Shown: in pieces, positions 1-5,970 of the stretch
How the letters are laid out: each line of letters opens with the position of its first letter
Numbering within the stretch: position 1 is the first letter of the stretch
Origin: Alphaproteobacteria bacterium
GTDB lineage: Bacteria; Pseudomonadota; Alphaproteobacteria; Acetobacterales; Acetobacteraceae
NCBI GenBank assembly: GCA_013298245.1
Contig: JAAFHD010000120.1
Coordinates: 1-9,193 of the forward strand
Length of the DNA stretch: 9,193 nucleotides
Direction of reading: 5' to 3'
Translations under genes and position numbers: made by a program
The notes under the pieces: generated by a model
Told to the model about the DNA's origin: nothing
The model's input: only the letters and a program-made list of their open reading frames with translations
Databases searched by the model: none

Positions 1-917
1 CAGTCGAAGAAGCGCATCGTGTTGCGGCTGCCCGCGACGCGATCCGCTACCGGGTTGGTCGGCAGCAGGATGAAGGTCGGCGAGACGATCGGCCACACAT
101 CATCGCCATTGAGGTCCACCAGGTCAGCCGCGAAGCCGGGGCGCGACCAATCCGCACGCGCCGCGGCCGCTTCGAAGGCGGGGATGGCGGGGGTGATGAA
201 ACGGCCGGACTTGTTGCGCAGCTGCGTGGTGATCAGGCGGTTCACCGTGGCATAGGCGTTTTCGGTATAGCCGATCGCACCCGGCGTGTTGCGCACGGTG
301 TTGGCGATGCCCTCATTGCCGCGCGCGCCGTTGCCGACGGGCCATTGCACGGAGGTCGCGGCACCCGCGCCGGTGCGCCAGGCGTCGCTGATGCGCGACA
401 GGTACGTCGTGAAGACGAAGGTCGTGCCCGAAGCATCGGCGCGGTACACCGGAGAGACCGGCAGGTTCGGCAGGCGCAGCTCGCGGTTGGTTTCCACCAG
501 GCGCGCATCATTCCAGCGCGTGATGCGGCCGAGGAAGATGTCCACCAGCAATTCCGGCGTCAGGCGCAGCGCGTTGTCGGCCACACCCGGCAGGTTCACG
601 ATCAGCACCACCGAACCCATCAGGGTCGGGAATTGCAGCAGGCTGCGCTCGCGCATCTGCTCGGCGGTGATCGGCGCGTCGGTGGCGCCGAAATCGACGG
701 TGCGGTTGGTGATCTGGTTGATGCCGCCGCCCGAGCCGATCGACTGGTAGTTCAGCTGCAGGCCCAGCGGCTCACGCGCCTGCTGGCCCCAGCGCTCATA
801 GACCGGGCGGGGGAAGGTGGCGCCAGCGCCGGTGATGGTGGCCTGTTGGGCGAAAGCGACGCTCGGAAGTGCGGCGGCGCCCAGCATCAGCGCGCGACGA
901 TTGAAGCCGTTGTTCAC
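1..917 (-). CDS. pstS: Phosphate ABC transporter substrate-binding protein PstS (3' end outside window)
   Basis: Periplasmic receptor that binds inorganic phosphate and delivers it to the PstCAB importer. It reads leftward from a GTG at 917-915 and is still open at base 1, giving 305 complete codons that end ...NTMRFFD, close to the usual C-terminal part of the family. GGAG lies 8 nt before the GTG. Residues 1-23 form a signal peptide with twin arginines at 7-8 and an AFA cleavage site. The mature start contains ITGAGATFP (28-36). T34, F35, S62, D80, R159, S163, G164 and T165 match the phosphate-contacting residues of E. coli PstS (T10, F11, S38, D56, R135, S139, G140, T141) at a constant offset of 24. 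The motif around 159-167 reads RADASGTTF. pstC, pstA, pstB and phoU are expected to the left but are not visible. A Pho-box-like repeat lies upstream. The identification is very secure; Tat versus Sec export is open. Confidence 0.96.
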   Translation of the reverse strand, partial: MNNGFNRRALMLGAAALPSVAFAQQATITGAGATFPRPVYERWGQQAREPLGLQLNYQSIGSGGGINQITNRTVDFGATDAPITAEQMRERSLLQFPTLMGSVVLIVNLPGVADNALRLTPELLVDIFLGRITRWNDARLVETNRELRLPNLPVSPVYRADASGTTFVFTTYLSRISDAWRTGAGAATSVQWPVGNGARGNEGIANTVRNTPGAIGYTENAYATVNRLITTQLRNKSGRFITPAIPAFEAAAARADWSRPGFAADLVDLNGDDVWPIVSPTFILLPTNPVADRVAGSRNTMRFFD

Positions 918-1000
918 GGGGGAGTCTCCGGTTTGTGACTCGGGTGGAACCCGAATGCCGGCCTTCTACGGACGCCCCGCGACGCCCAGATTTCATTTTG

Positions 1001-1018
1001 ATGACGGTTCGATGACGA
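1001..1018 (-). promoter_or_regulatory. Candidate Pho box (PhoB-binding direct repeat) upstream of pstS
   Basis: Read on the minus strand, the sequence is TCGTCAT-CGAA-CCGTCAT: two 7-mers separated by 4 nt, giving the 11-bp period of PhoB sites (consensus CTGTCAT, 4 nt, CTGTCAT). A third, weaker unit (ATGAAAT, 4 of 7 matches) follows in the same phase at 990-996. The site lies about 84 bp before the pstS GTG, in the 123-bp gap after the hydratase gene. I see no clear -10 hexamer, which fits PhoB-activated promoters that have poor core elements. Phosphate-starvation control of pstS is inferred from the site plus the identity of the gene. Confidence 0.72.
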
Positions 1019-1040
1019 TGGCTGTGGACAAGTCGGCCAG

Positions 1041-1835
1041 TCATCCGGCCTGGTACCACCCTGGCTTGCGCTTCTGCCGGAAGGCCGCCAGCCCCTCACG
1101 GCCCTCGGCACTGGACCGCTGCATCCAGCTTTCATGGCCCAGCATGGCCATTTCCCTGGCGTCCAGCTTCAGCCCCGCGGCACCCAGCATGCTGTCCTTG
1201 GTGGCGGTGATCGCGGTGGGCGAGGCGTGCATGGTCTCGTCCAGGATGTGGGCGAGCCGCGCCTCGATGGAATCCGCGGTTAACACTTCATGAACCAGGT
1301 TGATGCGCAAAGCTTCCGCCGCATCGAATCGCTCGCCGGTCAGCGCGTAGCGCCGCGCATGGCGCAGGCCCATGGCGTGGATCATGTGGGTGGAAATCGG
1401 GCTGGGACACACGCCGACGCGCACTTCCGTCAGGCCGAATTGCGCGTCGGGCGTCGCCAGCGCGACATCGACGCAACACACAATGCCAGCACCGCCGCCG
1501 AAACACGCACCCTTCACCACGGCGAAGGTCGGGTGCGGGAATTCGTTCAACAGCTGCATGGCGCGCACCGTGCCCATGCTGGCCGCATGCGCCGCCTCGG
1601 GCGCGTAATCCGCCGCTTCGGCCAGCCAGTTCAAATCCGCCCCCGCCTGGAAATGCCGCCCCGCGCCACGGATCACCAGCGCGCGCACCGAGGCATCGCG
1701 CGCCAGGCTTTCCAGCCCCGCGATCAACGCCTCCAGCAGCGCGCCATTATACGCATTGCCGACCGCAGGCCGGTTCAGGGTTGCGGTGACGATGCCGCGG
1801 GCATCGCGGGTGATCAGGACAGGGGCTTCGCTCAT
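1041..1835 (-). CDS. Enoyl-CoA hydratase/isomerase family protein, methylglutaconyl-CoA hydratase-like
   Basis: Cytoplasmic crotonase-fold enzyme of 264 residues, the normal family length. The N-terminal strand (residues 6-23) ends in LNRP. AGADLNW at 64-70 supplies the CoA-binding and oxyanion region, and the LNW form is typical of methylglutaconyl-CoA and carboxygeranoyl-CoA hydratases. GGGAG at 113-117 is the second oxyanion segment. G117 falls where crotonase has its first catalytic glutamate (E144), while E137 in GLTEVRVG matches the second (E164); this pattern also occurs in the methylglutaconyl-CoA hydratase group. The likely reaction is hydration of a branched or carboxylated enoyl-CoA, as in leucine breakdown, but substrate cannot be fixed from sequence and no liu-type genes are adjacent. 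The ATG at 1835 was chosen because homologues start just before this first strand; the open frame upstream is a shadow of the divergent gene. The ribosome site is weak (GGCGG). It is divergent from the Bug receptor with 64 bp between starts. Confidence 0.9.
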   Translation of the reverse strand: MSEAPVLITRDARGIVTATLNRPAVGNAYNGALLEALIAGLESLARDASVRALVIRGAGRHFQAGADLNWLAEAADYAPEAAHAASMGTVRAMQLLNEFPHPTFAVVKGACFGGGAGIVCCVDVALATPDAQFGLTEVRVGVCPSPISTHMIHAMGLRHARRYALTGERFDAAEALRINLVHEVLTADSIEARLAHILDETMHASPTAITATKDSMLGAAGLKLDAREMAMLGHESWMQRSSAEGREGLAAFRQKRKPGWYQAG

Positions 1836-1899
1836 GCCGCCAAGCTTGCCGCGCGGCCGCGCATCATGCCAGCCTGCCCACCGATCCAGGGAGGACGCG

Positions 1900-2847
1900 A
1901 TGCTGCGCCGCAGCCTGTTCGCCACCGCGCTGGCCGGCCCCGCCATCGCGCAACCGCGCCCCTTGCGCATCCTGACCCCGTTTGCCGCCGGTGGTGCGGT
2001 GGACACGCTGGCGCGCTTCATCGCCGCGCGCATCCAGGCGCTGACCGGCCAATCGGTGGTGGTCGAACCCCGCCCCGGCGCGGGCGGGGATTTGGCCATG
2101 CTGGCCCTGATCAACGCCGAGCCCGATGGGCAGACCATGGCGCTGATGTCCGATGGCGCCATGGTCCGCAACCCGATGCTGCGCCGCGGCCTGCCCTTTG
2201 ATCCGGTGCGGGATTTCGCGCCCTGCGCGCGGCTGGTGCTGTCCTGGTATGCCTTCGCGGTGCATGCGGATGTGCCGGCGCGCAGCATGGCGGAATTCAT
2301 CGCCTGGGCGCGGGCCAGGCCCGGCTATGTGAATTACGGCTCGGCCGGGCCTGGCACTTTGGCGCATGTCATCGGCGCGATGATCGCGCGCGACCAGGAC
2401 ATCGTGATGCAGCACGTTCCCTATCGTGGTGCGAACCTGGCGATGCAGGATTTGGTGGCGGGGCGGTTGCAGTTCTACGCGGTCTCGGCCGCGGGGTTGT
2501 TGGCGCTGCTGCGCGACCCAGCGGTGCGCGTGCTGGCGGTGACCGGCGAGCACCGCCAGGCCACGCTGCCGGATGCGCCGACCATCGCGGCCGCGGGTTT
2601 TCCACAGTTCGACCTCAACGCCTTCTTCGCGCTGGGGTTTTCGGCGCGCGTCGCACCCGGCGTGGTGGCGGCGATGTCGGAGCTGGTCGGCCGCGTGCTG
2701 GCGGAGGCGGAAACGGCGCGCCGTCTGGAGGAACAGGGCTATGCGCTGGGCTTCCTGCCGGTCGAGCCGTTCCGCACCTTCCTGGAGGCGGAGCGGGCGC
2801 GCTGGCGCGGGATCATCGCGCGGACGGGGGTGAGTTTGGAGGGCTGA
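1900..2847 (+). CDS. Tripartite tricarboxylate transporter substrate-binding protein (Bug/TctC family)
   Basis: Periplasmic receptor of 315 residues for an organic acid or similar small ligand. A short signal peptide ends AIA-Q near residue 18. The mature protein begins with the family strand RILTPFAAGGAVDTLAR, followed by GQSVVVEPRPGAGG, a NYGSAGPGTLAH segment (usually GS.....HL in the family), the HVPYRG motif, and LPDAPTIAAAGFP near the C-terminal third. These are the standard Bug landmarks in the expected order. An excellent ribosome site, AGGGAGGA, sits 4 nt before the ATG at 1900. No TctA or TctB membrane partner is in the window, so it is an orphan receptor, a common situation in alpha- and betaproteobacteria, where dozens of such genes may share few transporters. 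The ligand is unknown. It is divergent from the hydratase gene, which might hint at uptake of an acid degraded through a CoA ester, but that is speculation. Its 3' end overlaps the opposing membrane-protein gene by 35 bp. Confidence 0.93.
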   Translation: MLRRSLFATALAGPAIAQPRPLRILTPFAAGGAVDTLARFIAARIQALTGQSVVVEPRPGAGGDLAMLALINAEPDGQTMALMSDGAMVRNPMLRRGLPFDPVRDFAPCARLVLSWYAFAVHADVPARSMAEFIAWARARPGYVNYGSAGPGTLAHVIGAMIARDQDIVMQHVPYRGANLAMQDLVAGRLQFYAVSAAGLLALLRDPAVRVLAVTGEHRQATLPDAPTIAAAGFPQFDLNAFFALGFSARVAPGVVAAMSELVGRVLAEAETARRLEEQGYALGFLPVEPFRTFLEAERARWRGIIARTGVSLEG

Positions 2848-3448
2848 GAGCGCGCCCATGCGCCCAGCGATGCGCCACCACCTCCACGCCCATCTTCAGC
2901 ACCACCAGCAACACCAGCGCCGCCACCGGCTGCCCCGTCATCACCACCAGCGCGCCCCCCCCCAGGATCGCCAAATGCAGCACCACCACGCGGCCATAGG
3001 GTGCCAGCATCAATTCCTTCGGCCCCGCGTCGCGCCACTCACCGCCGCGCAGGAAATGCACGACGAAGGAAAACCCATGGCTGGCCGCCAGCAGCAACAG
3101 CGGCACCAACAACCCATCGGGTGAGAGCAGCAGCGCCACGCCTGCCTCCAGCCCGGCATCCAGGCTGGGGCCGAACATCCCCACCACGAACATGCCGTGC
3201 ACCAGCGTGAACATGCCGTAGTGCACGGTGAAGAAGGCGGCCAGCACCACGATCTCCGGCAGGTCGCGCAACCAGCCCACCGCGCCAAAGCGCGCCAGTT
3301 GGTACAGCCCGATCAGCACATTTTCCGCCCAATACAGCAGGATCAGTTCATAGACGCTCCACTGCCCCATCAGCGCGCCCCAAAGCGGCAGCAGATTGGC
3401 CAGCAGCATGATGCCGATGGACAGCCCCATGGGTGTCAGTGCTGGCAT
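2813..3448 (-). CDS. Polytopic membrane protein resembling DUF6498
   Basis: An integral membrane protein of 211 residues with no established function. Hydrophobic segments lie at about 9-27, 32-54, 63-92, 112-133 and 153-192; some are long enough to cross the membrane twice. The second holds LLYWAENVLIG (37-47), which I recognise as the hallmark of the DUF6498 family. Histidines recur in or next to the predicted helices (H76, H84, H124, H131, H158), together with E42, an arrangement that could bind a metal or heme, though no such role is known to me. A hydrophilic tail follows 193. The ATG at 3448 has GAGGGG 9 nt upstream. The gene converges on and overlaps the Bug receptor gene by 35 bp, so the last 11 residues are encoded opposite that gene's end. 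It is probably transcribed alone from the 170-bp spacer to its right, or as read-through from the thiol oxidoreductase gene. Confidence 0.82.
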   Translation of the reverse strand: MPALTPMGLSIGIMLLANLLPLWGALMGQWSVYELILLYWAENVLIGLYQLARFGAVGWLRDLPEIVVLAAFFTVHYGMFTLVHGMFVVGMFGPSLDAGLEAGVALLLSPDGLLVPLLLLAASHGFSFVVHFLRGGEWRDAGPKELMLAPYGRVVVLHLAILGGGALVVMTGQPVAALVLLVVLKMGVEVVAHRWAHGRALSPPNSPPSAR

Positions 3449-3498
3449 GCTTCGCTTCCCCTCGCCGCGAAAACCGCTTGCCTTGATCGGAAATTTGT

Positions 3499-3526
3499 CC
3501 TACACCACAACGCGCTGTTTTGACAA
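3499..3526 (-). promoter_or_regulatory. Weak candidate promoter for the DUF6498-like gene
   Basis: On the minus strand TTGTCA (3526-3521, five of six matches to TTGACA) is followed after 16 bp by TGTAGG (3504-3499, three of six matches to TATAAT). It lies about 50 bp before the ATG at 3448 in the only sizeable spacer upstream of that gene. The -10 match is poor, so this is offered only as the best core-promoter candidate here. Confidence 0.25.
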
Positions 3527-3570
3527 CCAAATCCGCCCCGAACCGCCCCTCCAGGGGGGCGAGAAAGATA

Positions 3571-3594
3571 GTAATATGGTAAGGCAGTAAGGCA
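3571..3594. repeat. Phased 8-bp repeat (GTAA every 8 bp) in the spacer upstream of the DUF6498-like gene
   Basis: GTAAGGCA occurs twice in perfect tandem (3579-3586 and 3587-3594), preceded in the same phase by GTAATATG (3571-3578). The block is AT-rich compared with the surrounding genome and lies in the 170-bp gap between the thiol oxidoreductase stop and the DUF6498-like start. It could be a direct-repeat regulator site or a remnant of slippage; nothing else in the spacer (3449-3618) is clearly a gene or RNA. Confidence 0.55.
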
Positions 3595-3618
3595 TTCGCC
3601 GAATTTGTCGCAACCGCG

Positions 3619-4407
3619 TCATATCGCCGCAATCGCCGCTTCCAACTCCCGCAAATCGACCGCCCCGGGCAGCAACATCTCACCCACGATCACCGCCGGC
3701 GTGCCCTGGATATCCAGCGCCCGGGCCAGCGCCAGGTTGGTCTCGATGCGCCGCGTCACGGCCGCATCCTCCATATCCCGCCGCAGCCTGGCCCATTCCA
3801 ACCCGGCGCGATCCGATTCGCGCCGCAGGGTGGCCTCGGTCACCTCCTCGCGCATCCGCAGCAGCGCTGCGAACAACTGCCCGTACCGGTTCTGCCGCTG
3901 CGCCGCCAACAACCCGCGCGACGCCAATACGCTGGCCGGCCCCAAAATCGGCATGTCCTTCAGCACCAGGCGCACTTCCCGGTTGCGGCGCATCGCCTCT
4001 TCCATCGTGGGGTGGAAGGATTTGCAGAAGCCGCAACGCGCATCGAAAAACTCCACCACCGTGATGCGCCCATTCGGGTTGCCCAGCACCGGGTCAGCCG
4101 GGTCGCGGAACAGCGCATCGGCATGCGCGCGGATGGCCGCACGCTGGGCGCCAACCCGCATCTCCTCCTCCGCGGTCTGCATTGCGGCGATGGCCTCGCG
4201 CAGAATCGTCGGGTCCTCGCGCAGCGCGCGGCGCAGAATTTCCACCACCTCGGCGCGCTGCGCCTCCGACAAGCCGGTGCCAGCGGCAATGGGTGCAGCG
4301 GGCGGCGGTGGCACCACGGCAGGCGCGCCCGGCGGCGCCGGCTGTTCGCTGGCGGCGGCCGGCAAGGCCAGCAAGGAACCCAGCATCACGCGGCGTGCAG
4401 TGGTCAT
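3619..4407 (-). CDS. Exported DsbA-family thiol:disulfide oxidoreductase (ScsC/BdbD-like)
   Basis: Periplasmic thioredoxin-fold protein of 262 residues, expected to oxidise, reduce or isomerise cysteines in exported proteins. Residues 1-20 are a signal peptide with ALPAAAS near its end, followed by a proline-rich linker (23-39). A charged helical region at about 46-100 resembles the N-terminal domain of ScsC-type proteins that drives oligomerisation. The thioredoxin domain starts near 114 (RITVVEFFDARCGFCKSFHP) with the redox pair C125 and C128, and the cis-proline loop is G235-T236-P237. There are no other cysteines. The ATG at 4407 was chosen because GGAG lies 6 nt upstream and the signal peptide follows at once; an in-frame ATG five codons earlier contains that ribosome site and is less likely. 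No DsbB or DsbD partner is nearby, so oxidase versus isomerase cannot be decided. It is divergent from the gamma-glutamyltransferase-like gene. Confidence 0.92.
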   Translation of the reverse strand: MTTARRVMLGSLLALPAAASEQPAPPGAPAVVPPPPAAPIAAGTGLSEAQRAEVVEILRRALREDPTILREAIAAMQTAEEEMRVGAQRAAIRAHADALFRDPADPVLGNPNGRITVVEFFDARCGFCKSFHPTMEEAMRRNREVRLVLKDMPILGPASVLASRGLLAAQRQNRYGQLFAALLRMREEVTEATLRRESDRAGLEWARLRRDMEDAAVTRRIETNLALARALDIQGTPAVIVGEMLLPGAVDLRELEAAIAAI

Positions 4408-4478
4408 GGTGATCTCCATCTCGCGCCAGCATGCCACAAGCCGCGCCGCTTCGCATGAAGCCCGCGTCATGCCGCCCG

Positions 4479-4507
4479 TTGCCGCGCGGGGTGAAGGCGT
4501 CTATCCC
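4479..4507 (+). promoter_or_regulatory. Candidate sigma70-type promoter for the transferase-aminotransferase pair
   Basis: TTGCCG (4479-4484, four of six matches to TTGACA) and TATCCC (4502-4507, three of six to TATAAT) are separated by exactly 17 bp. Transcription would start near 4514, about 26 nt before the ATG at 4540. It lies in the 132-bp divergent gap. The matches are modest, so confidence is low. Confidence 0.28.
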
Positions 4508-4539
4508 GGCGTCCACCTCATTTGCCGCACAGGGCCGCG

Positions 4540-5970
4540 ATGCCGAAACCCCGCCACTTCCTGCCATTGCTGATGGCCGCAGCACTGCTTCCGGGCTGCG
4601 ACATGGCACGCCGCATCGTCAATGCGCCACCGAGCCCCGTCGCGGGCCAGGAGGGCTTCGTGCGTGGCTTCATCGGCGGCGTCGCTGCCGATGAACCGGC
4701 CGCCGCCGCTGCGGCGCGCGCCTTGCTCTCGGCCGGCGGCACCGCCGCGGATGCTGCCGCCGCCGCGGGTTTCGCGCTGACCGTCACCCTGCCCTCGCGC
4801 GCGGGGCTCGGCGGCGGCGGCGCCTGCATGGTCTACCACCCGCGCATGGCCCAGCCGGTGGCGTTGCTCTTCCTTCCCGGCGCGCGCGAGAGCGTCTCCG
4901 GCGCCGACCGCCCCGCCGCCCTGCCCCTGATGGCGCGCGGCCTATTCGCGCTGACCACGCAAATCCCCGGTGCGCGTCCCTTCGAGGAAACCATCGCACC
5001 GGCCGAACAATACGCCCGCTTCGGCGTGCCCATGTCGCGCGCGCTGGCGGCCGATATCGCCGCCGTGCAGGGGCCTTTGTTCCAGGACCCGCAAATCCGC
5101 GCGGTGCTGGCGCGCACCGATGGCAGCGCCTTCCCCGTGGGTGAGCGCTTCACCCTGCCAGCCCTGGCCGGCAGCCTGACGGTGCTGCGCACGGTGGGCG
5201 TGGGCGACATGTACCAAGGTGGCCTGGCGCGCCGATACATCGAGGGCGTGGCCGCCGTGGGTGGCGGCACGATCGGCCAGCAGGAATTGCGCGCGGCCTT
5301 GCCGGCCGTGCACACCGCGACCGTGATCGATGCGCGCGGCGGTGACCGCGTGGCCTTCCTGCCGCTGGATGGCGGGGTTGCGGCGGCCGCCGGCCTGCGC
5401 GCCTTGGCCGCCGGCCAGGATGCGAACGCGGCAGCCGCTCGCGCGCTTGCGGTCGCGACGGCCGCACGGCGTGGCGGCGGCGATGCCGCGCAGTTGATCG
5501 ACCGCGCCGATCTGCCGCCAGGCGCGCTGCCCAACCTGCCGGCATCGACCAGCGTGACCGTGTTCGACCGCAATGGTGGTGCCGCTTCCTGCGTCTTCAC
5601 CATGAACAACCTGTTCGGCGCCGGGCGCATCGTGCCGGGCACCGGGATCATCATGGGTGCCGCACCTGGCGTGGGTTCGGTGGAGCCACCCTTGATGGCG
5701 GCGGGCATCGCCTGGGCGCCGAATATTCGCGGCTTCCGCATGGCGGCAGCGGGTTCGGGCCAGGCAGCGGCACCGATGGCGGTGGCGGGGCCTCTCTTCG
5801 CGCATATCTGGCAGAACCGCGTGCCGGAGGACGCGGTGGATGAGTTTTCTCCGCCCAGCGCGCGGGCGCAGATCGCGGCCTGCCCGGAACACTTGCCGCG
5901 CAGCCCGCGTGGTTGCGGTGCTGCGGCTGATCCGCGCGGCGCGGGATTGGCGCTCGGCACGCCGCAGTGA
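4540..5970 (+). CDS. Divergent gamma-glutamyltransferase-family lipoprotein (Ntn hydrolase)
   Basis: Envelope-anchored Ntn-hydrolase of 476 residues, shorter than the 550-580 usual for bacterial gamma-glutamyltransferases. Residues 1-20 are a lipoprotein signal with lipobox LLPGC (lipid-modified C20); Asp at +2 would favour inner-membrane retention by the E. coli rule. GGTAADAA (66-73) and LGGGGACMVY (90-99) are family landmarks, and R116-E117 aligns with the substrate-carboxylate arginine (E. coli R114). The self-cleavage region at 336-362 aligns without gaps: S336 falls on nucleophile T391, T354 on T409 and N356 on N411. The expected Q430, D433, S462 and S463 have no counterparts, and about 20 residues spanning the lid loop are missing. 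It may therefore hydrolyse a different amide rather than glutathione. The ATG at 4540 has AGGG 5 nt upstream; a TTG six codons earlier is less likely. The gene overlaps the aminotransferase by one base. Confidence 0.87.
   Translation: MPKPRHFLPLLMAAALLPGCDMARRIVNAPPSPVAGQEGFVRGFIGGVAADEPAAAAAARALLSAGGTAADAAAAAGFALTVTLPSRAGLGGGGACMVYHPRMAQPVALLFLPGARESVSGADRPAALPLMARGLFALTTQIPGARPFEETIAPAEQYARFGVPMSRALAADIAAVQGPLFQDPQIRAVLARTDGSAFPVGERFTLPALAGSLTVLRTVGVGDMYQGGLARRYIEGVAAVGGGTIGQQELRAALPAVHTATVIDARGGDRVAFLPLDGGVAAAAGLRALAAGQDANAAAARALAVATAARRGGGDAAQLIDRADLPPGALPNLPASTSVTVFDRNGGAASCVFTMNNLFGAGRIVPGTGIIMGAAPGVGSVEPPLMAAGIAWAPNIRGFRMAAAGSGQAAAPMAVAGPLFAHIWQNRVPEDAVDEFSPPSARAQIAACPEHLPRSPRGCGAAADPRGAGLALGTPQ

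Noticed and set aside
1836..2300. N-terminal extension of the hydratase open frame
   Set aside because: The frame stays open to 2300 only because it is antisense to the Bug gene. The extension has no family similarity, and the normal 264-residue length begins at 1835.
1864..2859. 331-codon minus-strand open frame opposite the Bug receptor
   Set aside because: Low-complexity Arg/His/Gln-rich product with no family features; the plus-strand gene explains the region fully.
3520..3548. Perfect TTGACA on the plus strand at 3520-3525
   Set aside because: The position 17 bp further reads CCGCCC, with no -10 element, and no plus-strand gene follows.
3549..3562. Small hairpin (CCCC-TCCA-GGGG) as a terminator of the thiol oxidoreductase gene
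   Set aside because: The stem is only 4-5 bp, and no T-tract follows it on the minus strand.
3492..3609. 8-bp direct repeat AATTTGTC at 3492-3499 and 3602-3609, resembling a target-site duplication around 102 bp
   Set aside because: The enclosed sequence has no terminal inverted repeats, and an 8-bp match within 170 bp is not unlikely by chance.
3605..4573. 322-codon plus-strand open frame opposite the thiol oxidoreductase
   Set aside because: Ser/Arg/Ala-rich translation without domains; the minus-strand gene has a signal peptide, CGFC site and cis-proline.
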